A program made the position numbers and the translations under genes. Below, piece by piece: positions 35,201 to 44,139 of a DNA stretch of 64,000 nucleotides; the stretch's first letter is position 1, and each line of letters starts with the position of its first letter. Source of the stretch: Albugo candida. Taxonomy: Eukaryota; Oomycota; Peronosporomycetes; Albuginales. Where the stretch lies: positions 124,001-188,000 of the forward strand of contig JBDOQK010000041.1 in the NCBI GenBank assembly GCA_040437565.1. Direction: 5' to 3'. Under the pieces are notes generated by a model. It searched no databases. It had not been told where the DNA came from and saw only the letters and a program-made list of their open reading frames with translations.

Positions 35201-36857
35201 CTGTTCATGTCAAAACGATGTAAAAGGCTGGAAAACCTCCATCCAGATCAATGCTGACTGCAGTCTATTTGATGCTGGAAGCGATCCTGATGATGTTTGT
35301 GTGGGAAGGCTTGATGATCTGTGGCTTCTGAGTGCCATTAGCATCATTGCTGCCTCGGGTGGTATTGATGACGGCAAAGTGGACCCGCTGATTGATCATC
35401 TGTTTATCACGAAGCAGATATCCTTGTCCGGAGCTTACGCGATACGAATCTTCAAGAATTCGCAATGGGAGACCGTTATAGTCGACGACTATTTCCCCGT
35501 TCTCGATGAAGCGTGTAAAACTAGCGTCAATGCGGGAGCAGCTTTCGCGTATAGTCCTCGCTTTGAAGAGCTTTGGGTGCCTTTGTTGGAAAAAGCTTAT
35601 GCAAAGTATCACGGAGGTTTTGGTGCTCTGGAGAAGGGATACGTTCATCATGCGCTCCAAGAGTTGACTGGGTATCCATCAGAAGAGATTCTTTTGGCTC
35701 AAGCTTCACGCGGTATCATGAAGAAAACATTATGGAAAAAAATGGTACGCTTCAAAAGCAACCGATTTCTAATGGGAGCAGGGACGTTGAATCGTGAGCA
35801 TGCTGACGCTGGGATCTTGAACAGAGGTCTCGTATTTGGCGCTTGTTATGTCGTGTACGAAGTACGACAGGTTGATCAGTATCAGCTTATACTGCTGCGA
35901 AATCCCCCTGGTGATCATCCAGAATGGAAGGGAGATTGGAGTGATTCTTCTCGTTTCTGGACCAGGCGATTACGAAGGATTTTGAAGTACACGCCAGATG
36001 TTCAAGATAATAAATTCTGGATCAGCTTTGATGATTTTTGCCATGCTTTTCGAAGCCTCTACGTTTGCAGGTATTATGAACCCGCCAAGTGGCCGACCAT
36101 TACGATACAGGGAGGCTGGAGAAGCAACGATTCCGCAGGAGGCTTACCCACAAAACATAACGCAAAGTGTGAAATTACAAAAAATCCTCAATTCTCCTTG
36201 CAGCTTGACCGTCCAACAGAGGTTATAATCCATGTGACTCAGATCGATCCATCAGGAATCGCTGCTGTTGACGTGCAGCCGTTCGCAATATATGTTGTTA
36301 CTCCCAGCCACACCGTTGCGAAGAGCGTTCCTGAGGTCGTTTTGGTCACACAATTAAACAAGGAAAATGTCGTCGCACACAGCGGAGAGGTCAAACGCGA
36401 GCGTCACATACAGCTTACGTGTGAGCTTGCGCCCAAAACGTATACAATCTTAGTGGCCACGTACCGGAAGGATATGGAAGGGAATTTTCGCATGTCGATA
36501 CAATCCAATTATCCCGTGAAATGTACACAATTATGGCCACCGGTACAAAAAGATCAAAATGACGTCACCGCTACCGGGAAAATAGTCCAAAAGATCAAGA
36601 GAAATGCAATTGAGAAGAAAAAGGCACTGGCGCATAAAATTGCGGCGAGTGCCGAAGTCATGGGTTCTATGATGAAAGACGATGGCTCAATTTTGCGGGA
36701 GAGGCTTGCCAAGCAAGTTTTGGCAACCGATGACGCTGTCAGAAACGACCCGAAGAACAAATCAGAGTGGATAGAAAGATGGGACGCTGCAGCAGGGAAG
36801 CCATTCTATTATAATAGAAGGACAGGTCGAGCTACCTGGGACCAGCCCAGCAATTGA
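29283..36857 (+). CDS. Giant multi-membrane calpain-like protein with C2 and WW domains; catalytic dyad missing
   Basis: An intronless 2524-residue protein. A short hydrophobic leader is followed by a C2 domain (about 60-150: NLTVTILEMRNLPNMDHFG) and an extracellular-like Asn-rich region. Some twenty or more hydrophobic helices lie between about 440 and 1650, broken by charged loops. Then come a cytoplasmic linker, a calpain CysPc-like domain (about 1975-2270), a calpain C2-like domain III (from about 2300) and a C-terminal WW domain (last 31 residues, WIERW..PFYYNRRTG..TWDQP). The layout resembles plant DEK1 and protist phytocalpains. In the CysPc domain the nucleophile motif GDCW is DDLW (codon 35319-35321 is Leu, residue 2013), the GHAY histidine motif reads GACY, and RNPWG reads RNPPG with Asn kept. 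EWKGDWSD is intact. It is therefore predicted to be proteolytically inactive. Confidence 0.85.
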   Translation: MNALCLYIVYDVLSFSFRAQTTNDIGFPDTRVSLSSTRVIPFSCFGSTRNCPDNGDYVAAGGNLTVTILEMRNLPNMDHFGHATLRTDAFLRVRVGNTTKTSGVISNSLNPMWHACARAQCDGKNDIVRDLNFGFRRAGTPITLEIWDQDSGLEFQDDLIETKKMNVIYCSTFTARTQRVNRDDSPWKLAFQPYCVEQSWIPLSDNAKDSCYNETTGKVSTRIPCMLVRLSVLPFQMRVEQVYVQNASILGGMAGYYPEYRNSSNSSQGIYGRVFTDLSHRLVNYYRMDRSKGGLLVRLQSDLQNSPGNLTLFDTFGFAPYARITINYPAEMFVFRVVEDAKSLPEWLTTSFGWTVSREFAHITNFGGEYVAYARNVSPHAINSYGDAMDSGIIIGMNVPRDFADKTVGMYFIILQPKEFTETITSEISIQFSRMPALSLLIQFGITFMLLCGMLLRFLQRLNWRIDRTSSFFAQQGALTSTLPVKSINKAGRKQSVFPIFTKKPTKETSAFSTPNTLAMLFSSAESEDLNSMQIRRFAYANCIVYLSLATPFMILIAWGVSAIFIVSPSSLGLAIIFLGSAVLLVTFALLRWKHTGWRMSNTICMLLLLSFLFTFIFLFSATLTDPRMFLGGKDLDISAITSIFLTANLMPMLCIAFSNDQKLRKSLSQVLAVIGASKKINVVKQQFKKFGTLGLQLKAARVKQGKGDAVSHKGSMFTPLMGNHYSVSSKIPGLERADVLQSSFVTLDKDKRNQQNYRLYRYAIFVLASYIMVALIWTKNGTLAIGITSTVLFVDFCMFLLARGALKWSAGFMVFLMSVARVCMIITAGEYWIIGHALLYAAIGIALTREIVGKQLPRMTEREASMVVVFGIENANARPQYDLSTKPEFVLGLLSFVYVFLLLSVGFRDDTKVSFRVGIFGEEWPLWLFGVLSFVFVVFSGVALSTSRALFLQKEGLLPADATRLYFFSKSWTLPFILASALEVLLICAGLFIYASTGSSFALEVSIFGPLLFITALPVYTHWCRNDYRLVVWPPDDSEVAFDEEEDDSTEYALEKDVVVERLRQKITSLHDRNGGEPTTFSQSPLSFKTVWSDDGGENENGLKENELEEVSLKGGLFFGGNRLAKINYDRERRRSLVGESGMIHHEVRIHSLDTELDTAKTLDSTINAKKPHEIPEPRPFILGLREYLSYFREILINLHHTAIEVMQFIKEKRQEKSHEQNWDEIDFKAVSMYKAFLSGYLLPKEYAILLCFAAHLLLLFIFGMVVTATEEPGWLGHLIWTGGITFIFSFFPIVKYFRIGNVVSMDIKRSLTFSYAFAWLTGIVFFVLFFKMSLNTIEPLVIFSVLFYTPVFMILIVTIYKWRLDGYEPSRVIKRTSIAGALMIGVWIFEIYVFMSAKFGIFLILLGVLMLFLSYYFTQYIRNDMYLAPKHQIQVRTIIWVTTIAAIGFGFFFGLNFFACLSIAIVVMILKNVLTFCAQYWLLFLNHEMVLYFSPYVFPIYAYDAYRDVVIDCNSIYKFLYLTFMLVFAWGAAAVLFVQPIGFGIGVCSIALLTFAVTTAHLCACTPVQMGIATKFVSEKIVHDASTASKNAFDTARMKFQIICSEFDRQENREKVAALKIQAMTLGSQTRKIARNPETDLKDSVTVNRKCSAELALTIHSVVKSCLRTPDVEAAVSASDRVMGIRDMLYDSFSLGIGPLGFLYAFKVPKVALERLRQRYFPRLQPDAQVSPYVEEHGRRKENGHTSQRRRRMKLLANLVRLPVLDEELDREFHHETKCVIHFQLLLLDAVDARLAHTKILLQKFLREDRFKLVSNGINTPSNVFRSSSLASVDIPLVAVWLQSLSTEAQSRFHKLRTAFSDQVECADALIDAEDEQTRQNQLELRKSWLPHEKLQCRKRSDEFYARRYRREKEGQISKNAPLSHEEEALVNVQESIMEIESGYSCSIGHFGRSLQYVDTDFPPDQSSLSNCSCQNDVKGWKTSIQINADCSLFDAGSDPDDVCVGRLDDLWLLSAISIIAASGGIDDGKVDPLIDHLFITKQISLSGAYAIRIFKNSQWETVIVDDYFPVLDEACKTSVNAGAAFAYSPRFEELWVPLLEKAYAKYHGGFGALEKGYVHHALQELTGYPSEEILLAQASRGIMKKTLWKKMVRFKSNRFLMGAGTLNREHADAGILNRGLVFGACYVVYEVRQVDQYQLILLRNPPGDHPEWKGDWSDSSRFWTRRLRRILKYTPDVQDNKFWISFDDFCHAFRSLYVCRYYEPAKWPTITIQGGWRSNDSAGGLPTKHNAKCEITKNPQFSLQLDRPTEVIIHVTQIDPSGIAAVDVQPFAIYVVTPSHTVAKSVPEVVLVTQLNKENVVAHSGEVKRERHIQLTCELAPKTYTILVATYRKDMEGNFRMSIQSNYPVKCTQLWPPVQKDQNDVTATGKIVQKIKRNAIEKKKALAHKIAASAEVMGSMMKDDGSILRERLAKQVLATDDAVRNDPKNKSEWIERWDAAAGKPFYYNRRTGRATWDQPSN

Positions 36858-36871
36858 AAAAGCTTATGTCT

Positions 36872-37148
36872 TTACTCCAGTAATTCGACCGACTTTCCGC
36901 TTACGACTGACCATTTCTTGAGTGCTTCCAGCATTTCATTGGGATCAGCAGTTCCGTTCACCTCAATGATCTTCTCTTCCATGTCACACTTCACCTCGGA
37001 AACCCCTAAAGCTAACGTTTACATACGCAAGTCAAAAGCATTCAGTAGTGGGATCACCTTGGATTTTGGTCAGAATTCGAGTGCAAGCAGACGAACATCC
37101 TTCGCAGGTCATTCCAACTTTGAATTTCACAGCTTTTCCTTCGGCCAT
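36872..37148 (-). CDS. ATX1: ATX1-type copper chaperone
   Basis: Too short and split to stand out as an ORF. Exon 1 (37148-37058) and exon 2 (37005-36872), joined over a 52-base intron (37006-37057), give about 74 residues: a beta strand KFKVGMTCEGCSSACTRIL with the metal-binding MTCEGC, then GVSEVKCDMEEKIIEVNG and a C-terminal helix MLEALKKW. This is the ferredoxin-like HMA fold of ATX1/ATOX1, which delivers copper to the secretory-pathway P-type ATPase. It converges with the calpain-like gene, stop codons only 15 bases apart. Confidence 0.92.
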
Positions 37149-37284
37149 TTGATCGTAAAATGTAAAGTGATGTCTCCGCTTCGGTCCGAAGAGGTGGCGC
37201 GAAGGTACACAATTAGAAAAGTAGTTTTCGATACATTTAATGCAGCAATTTTACACACAGTATGCACACACAAAGCAGTACGTA

Positions 37285-39152
37285 CTAATCAAAGTACTCG
37301 TAAACACTTGACCGCTTGGATTGCGCACTATCCAACTCGAGAGCGATCTGGATGCAAAACAGCGATTTCGAGTCACTGCTGTCTGTAGCGGATAATTCGA
37401 CTTGATAATTTCCACCCGGCGCGATGATTGGAAGCGTCACATTGGCTTCAAGCTCGGCAGTCGCACCCTGCTTTATCGGACAAGTTAAGCCGTACACGTA
37501 AATGTGACCCAGACCCAGAGGTAATGGGACACTCGTATTTCCGCATGCTTTGCTTTGATGTCCAAACACTTGCATGCCTGCAAGTTTGACAGTAAGTTTC
37601 AAATTGCCTTCGGTGATGTCCTCCTTCACGTCCCCCTTTCCAAAAAGTGAGATTGTTCGTCCTCGCTCGGGTGATTGTGGATTCACAACCAAAGAGTCAA
37701 AATCGACTGTAGAGACAGTTTTTGTGGCACATTGCGAAGCTGAAGCAGATGATGAAAAATCGATTTGGTTGGTGAAGCTTTCATCCAGAATGTCCAGCTC
37801 AGCGGTATCATTGAGTAGAGACGCGGTAGGGAAGCTTGGTACCATCGCTATTCCGCACTGACCCGTAGGACCATTCTGATCCCGAGAGAGGCGAATGTAA
37901 CCTTCTTCTCCCCATGTAGTTCCCCACGAATTCTTGACCTTCCAAAATTTTTGACCATCTTCAACTCCATAGCCAACAGCGAGCACTCCATGATCAAGCT
38001 GTGTTCCACAGGTTTTGTTATACACTCCGGATTTGTAAAACTGAAAAGATCTGTCGCCTGCATCGATCGCGATAGACACGGGCTGCTGTGCAACCGCTGC
38101 TTTAAGCGCAAGCTCATTGTTGGATTCAACATCCTCGAATCCACTGACGCTTACAACCGGTTTACACGAGCGACAAACTGATTGTGAATGGATATATGCG
38201 TAATCTTCCTCACTACATATGCCTTCGTGCTCACTGACCCACGAGAAAGCGTGATCCATTAATCCCCCACTGCACCCATGATCGCCATTATGATCACAAT
38301 CAACCAGCTCTTGTTCAGATAGACTCACAAGCTTTCCACTCGAGATAAATGTGGCTCCTTCGATAGCCCCCGTAGTCGAAAAAGCCCAACAAGAGCCACA
38401 CATTCCTTGATTTTTAANNNNNNNNNNNNNNNNNNNNNNNNNNNNNNNNNNNNNNNNNNNNNNNNNNNNNNNNNNNNNNNNNNNNNNNNNNNNNNNNNNN
38501 NNNNNNNNNNNNNNNNNTATGCGTAATCTTCCTCACTACATATGCCTTCGTGCTCACTGACCCACGAGAAAGCGTGATCCATTAATCCCCCACTGCACCC
38601 ATGATCGCCATTATGATCACAATCAACCAGCTCTTGTTCAGATAGACTCACAAGCTTTCCACTCGAGATAAATGTGGCTCCTTCGATAGCCCCCGTAGTC
38701 GAAAAAGCCCAACAAGAGCCACACATTCCTTGATTTTTAATACCGGTTACCGCGCCTTTTTCAACCCAATCGATGCTGTCGGGGAGGTCGACAGATGGAT
38801 TATTGAACGAGCTTTTCACCCGAACTTGGGAGAGTCGTTTAGTGAGATAATCTTCAGATGCCTCAAATCCATTAAAGCGCTGACGAAATTCTTCATTGGT
38901 CAGATGTGAGAACGCGTTGTGTCCCAGTTTGAAGCTATTTTCTTGAAGATTATGAGTCAGGATGTACACATCGTTGGCGATGTAGGTTTCCAGCCGTCTT
39001 GCGTATTCTAACGCATCGGAAAAGGTGAGATGATGCGTCTTCAACCACGCTACAAACTCTCCCTCATACTCCATAAACGTTTTCCCATCTACGTGATTTT
39101 GAGCAGATATAAGAGATACTGCGATGAGAATACGGGTGATGGATCTGCGCAT
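37285..39152 (-). CDS. Secreted papain-family cysteine protease with C-terminal ML domain
   Basis: The start at 39152 gives a signal peptide ([16 protein letters not shown]). It is followed by an I29 propeptide ([17 protein letters not shown]) and a mature C1A domain starting near [13 protein letters not shown]. Catalytic residues are visible: Cys in [10 protein letters not shown], His in [11 protein letters not shown], Asn in [14 protein letters not shown]; the Gln of the oxyanion hole precedes GMCGS. After GIAMVPSFP a linker leads to about 150 residues with Cys pairs and beta-rich text ([29 protein letters not shown]), an MD-2-related lipid-recognition domain. Papain-ML fusions are known from oomycetes. 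A false gap with a 223-bp overlap (38195-38740) interrupts it; removing 323 bases restores a 514-residue frame. No introns seen. Confidence 0.92.
38195..38740. repeat. Unmerged contig overlap around a 100-N gap inside the papain-ML gene (223 bp)
   Basis: Bases 38195-38417 recur as 38518-38740 on either side of 100 N (38418-38517). The copied stretch includes the catalytic-cysteine codons, so an uncorrected model would show two active-site motifs. Confidence 0.95.
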
Positions 39153-39167
39153 GATTTCCTCTTTCAA

Positions 39168-40311
39168 TGATCTTGATAAACCACTTTAGAAAAATGAACT
39201 TTCCTTCTTTGACAACTGCCAAACGCCAAATATTTTGATAGCAGTCGTTCTAATTGGTTGAAATACCAAGATATAATCTCTGCTTCAAATAGAAGAGCGC
39301 TCTAATTTGTGTGGCTCTTAGTTCTCATTATTTGATTTTGACTTTTGCTATTTTGACGCACACGATGATGTTGCTTTGTAAACTGATATAATGAGACTGA
39401 ACATCAATCTGTTGTAAATTTAATCAAAGCTGAGTGTGAGGAGCAATGCACGTCTTTCTTAGATGCGCTACTATTAGAGCCATTGTGCAGTAACTTTATC
39501 GTCACTTTTATTTATCTGCACACATTCATAGACGTCGACACTCATTACTTACCTGGAAACAACCGTAACTTTACAGTCATTCGTCCTGAATACAAGGCAA
39601 TCTTTACATTGGTATGCGACACGGGTAAAGAAGGCGAGCACGACGTACCAAAACCTAATGGCTATCGTAGCCAAATCTATTGCTGGTATAATGTATGGAA
39701 TTCAAATACCTCTACTGCAGTTTCACGTCGCTATAATATATAACTTGCCCATGTAATATAAAGATTACTGTTAACGTTGGACCACCGTCCACTGTATCAT
39801 GCGCAAAAAGAGTAGCTGTTTACGAGCGAATAAGAAAATAAATTACATGGAGATATATTCAGTATATCGACGCGTACTTCAAGACAGCTTTCTCTTCGTG
39901 GTTCTCTCATGGCATTTTTAATGACCTTACTAATAATAACTCTGTTACTCTGTTGCGGCCCTACTCCACTTCGGATACAGGCACATAGCACCTATTTCGT
40001 TCTATGCGGCTGTCGATATGCACGAGCACCCCTCTACTGCACAAATGTTCGTACTTAAAAATCATGAGGTGGTCGTGAGACATTTTGTATCGCAATCGTG
40101 CAGAGACACGTACGCTGACTCTATTCCCCAAGAAAAAGCCATTCAGCGACATAGACATAACAGAGATGTAATACTTTGATTAGGTGTAACTGCATAGATA
40201 CAGTAAAATGCACAGTACATTACAAATGCAAGCGTAGATTTTTGTAAAAGGTGCATGCGTCCACCCTCAAATTTGTCAGAATCAAAAAGTTTGCGTTTCC
40301 AGTAGCTCTCA
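39168..40311. other. Long intergenic stretch, nothing recognised
   Basis: About 1.1 kb between two divergent genes. Open frames at 39483-39743 and 39797-40158 carry no motif, and neighbouring frames do not splice into anything recognisable. Promoters of the papain-ML gene and the SLC37 gene should lie at its ends. Confidence 0.45.
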
Positions 40312-42115
40312 ATGACAACGGTTTTGATGAAATGGTTGAAAATGAAGGCTGCTACAAAGCCCGGCATCTTCTTCCTCACATTTTTCAGCTTTGTATTCTT
40401 CCATTTCGGACGCAAGTCCTTCGCAGCGATGAAAGGAGAGCTGAGTGCTGAGAATTGGATGGAAACATCATTGTATTCTAAGGACGACCAAGCAAAAATG
40501 TTTGGACTGATAGATACAGTCTTCATGCTGACGTATGCTGGTGGATTATACGCGAGGTAACAGTCCACAGAGCGGATCATATTGAGAGGATGAATCTGAT
40601 TGTGCTGCAGTGGGGTTATAGGCGATCGTTACGATCTGAGGAAAATGATTACTATCGGAATGCTGAGCACGTCGGCGATTTTACTTTGCTTTGGAATCGG
40701 TGGATTCGCCGGATTACACTCATTTTGGTTCTATTTGATACTTTGGGCGTTGAATGGAATAACCCAAGCTTCCGGGTTTCCATCCAATGTTGCTGTCATG
40801 TAAGCTGAAAACTTTTGTACGTAAAGATTTTCAACTAAAAAGATCTGATGCAGGGGCAACTGGTTCAGCCGAAAGGAGCGCGGAGGTACGGTTCACGTTA
40901 TGACTTGATTGAGTTTTTCTCTGACTCGATCGTATGATCATAGCCATCTTTGGAATCTGGGGTGGTAATTCATCGCTTGGAAATGTGCTTGGGGCTGCTT
41001 TTGTCGCACTCATGTTTTCCTTATTCGAAAAGTCCATTGCTTGGAAAATCGCTATGGTCGCAATGGCACTCATTATCGCTACATACGCCATGCTCATATT
41101 CGTATTTTTGGTTCCTGATCCGAAATCTCCGCTTACGCGCCATTTGATCACGGACGATATCAAACTAGGATCTCCAGGATCAGACGATGAGCACCTTGTA
41201 CCTTCTTCGGCCAAGCCAGGAATCTCATTTTGGAAGGCTTGGCTCATTCCAGGTGTACGTGAAAATCTTCAGACTCGAATATGTATCTGACATCGCTGTA
41301 GGTCATCTTTTACGCATTGGCTTTTGCGTGCCTCAAAACGGTCAACTACACCTTGTTCTCCTGGCTTCCGTTTTACTTGAACAATTCTCTTGGCATGGAC
41401 AACGCCAAAGCAGCTTCATACTCTGTAAGAGATCTCGTCTTGTATACACGCTACTTGATCGTGACTTGAGATTTGTGCATTCAGATGTTGTACGATGTCG
41501 GTCAAATTCTTGGTGGGTGCATTGGAGGCTATATATCAGACAAAGGTGGAGCCCGCTCTCCAGTCATTGCAGTGATGTTGTTACTTTCATGGTACGTCAA
41601 AGTTGTGCAGCAATACTGGACCATCTCTGATGTTTTCTTTTAGCATTACGATCCATTTTTTTCCTCAAGCAACAAAAGTCACAATCATATTTCTTCTTTT
41701 GGCTGCCGGTATCCTCATAGGGGGCCCTACGTGTCTTATTACGACAGCCGTTTCGGCGGATCTAGGACTTCACGAGAGTATCAGGAACGATGCCTTGGCA
41801 TTAGCAACCGTGACTGGAATCATTGATGGAAGTGGAAGTCTGGGTGCGGCATTGAGTCAGTATTTAATAGGCCATCTCTCCGACTGTCATCATGTGCCAA
41901 GTGGGTGTCACCCCAAGGATCCTGGCTGTAAACATGTCTGCCATTGGGATCCCGTTTTTATTCTACTACAGATTGCACCCGTTTTGGCGTGTCTATGTCT
42001 GACCCAACTAGTGTATCGTGAAATCCGAACCCTTCATTCTCGACCCGAAGAAAAGCGAGTATTCAGAACTGCTTTTGCTCGTGTGTTCTGTCGCAATCGA
42101 GAGAATATCGCGTAG
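40312..42115 (+). CDS. SLC37-family sugar-phosphate exchanger (major facilitator superfamily)
   Basis: About seven exons with short introns. Joined text: KPGIFFLTFFSFVFFHFGRK and SFAAMKGELS, LYSKDDQAKMFGLIDTVFM, GVIGDRYDLRKMITIGML, ITQASGFPSNVAVMGNWFSRKERGAIFGIWGGNSSLGN, KTVNYTFFSWLPFYL, YDVGQILGGCIGGYISDKGG, then LGLHESIRNDALALATVTGIIDGSGSLGAALSQ. These correspond to SLC37 members, which exchange glucose-6-phosphate or glycerol-3-phosphate for phosphate across the ER or other internal membranes; GDRYDLRK and SDKGGARSP are the MFS A-like loops. Twelve helices are expected and most are visible. It ends with a hydrophilic tail at 42115, converging with the RecQ gene. Confidence 0.88.
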
Positions 42116-42206
42116 AGCTGATCAGCATTCCCCGGATCAATGCCTTTGATCGCAGCCATTTGCACTGGCGAAGCGGGATTCTGCAGTATTAATCGCTGAC
42201 AAAAAG

Positions 42207-44102
42207 TTAGCGTCGATAGATTTCATAATACAACACAGAATCTACCTCGATCATTTTTCTTGATAAAGGTCTGACCTTTGGGGATGTAATGCGTTTTGTC
42301 TCTTGTTTGAAAAGATTGAAGAGGTACTCGATATGATACTTCTTCTCCTTTTGTGGCGTAGTATAGGATTCGCGGGAAGGCTGAATATCGATAAGCTCAG
42401 AGTCATCTTCAAACTCGGAAGTCGCAGTGACAAAGGTGGCAGGACCACAGTTGCATCTGCGACAGCAGCGATCTTGATTGATGGCATAGCCAAAGTGAGA
42501 AAACAGGGTGGCTCGACGACATTCTAAAGTCTGGCAGTATGAGACGACTTGGTTTAATGCTTGAGTAGCGTTCTCATCATCGGCCATGCGAGAGCTAATG
42601 TGATCGGGATTTTCGTGCGGAGACTGTCGGACTTTATTTGCTTGGGATTGATCTGCCTCAGCATACAACAATACACATAACGAAGGTTGGCCATCACGAC
42701 CAGCTCTTCCCTACAAAAAAAGTGAAAATGTGCCATGAGGAATGAAGTTGTCACGTACAATCTGCTGATAATACGCTGTGAGAGAAAGCGGAAGGGAATA
42801 ATGGACAACCACACGAACGTCAGAGCGGTCGATCCCGAGCTGTCAGAGGCGTTATCAGTACTCGGTTCATTGAAAACGTACTTGCTGGACGTACCCCGAA
42901 CGCACTTGTTGCACATATGATCGATATATTTCCCGCCATCCACTGCTTCCTCATATACTCTCGACGTTTTGGAGTCATCCCCGCATGATAAATACCGGCT
43001 CGACATCCTGCACGTATAAGATGCATCGCGGCTTGTTCCGTTTCTCGCTTGGTCAAACAATACACCACAGTTGGACGATCCTCACAGATCTTTGCAATAT
43101 AAGCCGCATTGCATGCAGAATTCTCATGCTTGCGGATGACTTGGATGTCCAAATTGATTCGATCAAAGACCTGTTGAACGAGAATCATCTTTTCGCTGAG
43201 ATTTTTCATGCTCTTATTTTCGTCAAAACACTTTATTTCGTTTGTGTAATCCTCGATCGCGCCAGGTTGTGTCGGCACCAAGTCAAAAAGCCCAGCGAGT
43301 GTTCCGATTCCCTCATCTGAAATCGTGGCAGTGAGCAGCGACATAGGGATTCCAGGACAATTGGAACGTTTCCATGCTGCAAGCTCGAGGTATGCAGGCC
43401 GAAAATCGTATCCCCATTCCAAAACACAGTGTGCTTCATCGAGAACAATACGAGCAAGCATTTGATTTTGTATGCAATTTTCGATCCATTTTTTCATGTC
43501 TTTGTTTTTCAACAGGAATTCAGGCGTTGTGTATATCAGACGCTGATTCATAAGCAATTTTTGAAGCCAATTTTCGTCGTGATTTTTCGACTTTGAGAAG
43601 CCATGTTGTGAGCCAATGAGTTGGATCGCATCGATGCTTCTGGCTCTGAGTGCGGCTATTTGGTCCTGTAGAGAACACAATGAAATGACAATACGAATGG
43701 AGCATTTTCCTAGCGATTTACTTGAATGAGTGCGACAAGCGGTGAAATCACAAGAGTTGCTCTAGCTTCTGGTTCTAAAAGCGCAGGTGCCTGGAAGATG
43801 AGACTCTTTCCAGCGCCAGTAGGTAAATGGACAAACAAGCTGTATCCTTTCATACAGGCAATTATAGAAGCCTCCTGCTCATGAGTCAAATGTTCCGGCA
43901 TTAGCGAGTCCACTTTCGACCATTCTGTGGGTGACAAATGTCGGAGAAGCGCGTCTTTCGCTGTGCTTACTTGAGAGTCAGGAGTAATGGCCGTATGTTT
44001 ATGAACAAACGTGGAATGAATAAAGCGATTGCGAAATGTGTTTAGCGAGCGCTGCCAAAGTCGCTCCGACAAATAATTCCTGGCTGACATTATCATGCGC
44101 AT
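42207..44102 (-). CDS. RecQ-type DNA helicase
   Basis: Exons read leftward from 44102 and join in phase across introns near 43681-43730, 42830-42890 and 42714-42770. Helicase motifs are all present: Q-motif area HLTHEQEASI, Walker A PTGAGKSLIFQAPALL, DEAHCVLEWGYDFRP, motif III LTATIS, PTVVYCLTKRETE, IYHAGMTPKRREYMRKQWM, ATSAFGLGIDRSDVRVVVHYSLP and motif VI QQIGRAGRDG. The RecQ-Zn subdomain follows with cysteines in YCQTLECRR and DRCCRRCNC. No HRDC domain is seen. The N-terminus may carry a mitochondrial-type leader (MSARNYLSERLWQRSLNTFR), which is an inference. About 590 residues. Head-to-head with STN1, 37 bases apart. Confidence 0.9.
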
Positions 44103-44139
44103 TTAGCGATTGTTTGCAATAAATATTGTAAATTCGATC
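44103..44139. promoter_or_regulatory. 37-base divergent promoter region, RecQ / STN1
   Basis: The RecQ start (44102, leftward) and the STN1 start (44140, rightward) leave only 37 bases, so the 5' leaders and core promoters must overlap each other or the coding sequence. Co-expression is likely but not shown. Confidence 0.5.

Noticed and set aside
36918-37388. 156-codon plus-strand frame after the calpain-like gene
   Set aside because: It runs antisense to the ATX1 chaperone and the end of the papain-ML gene, and has no motif.
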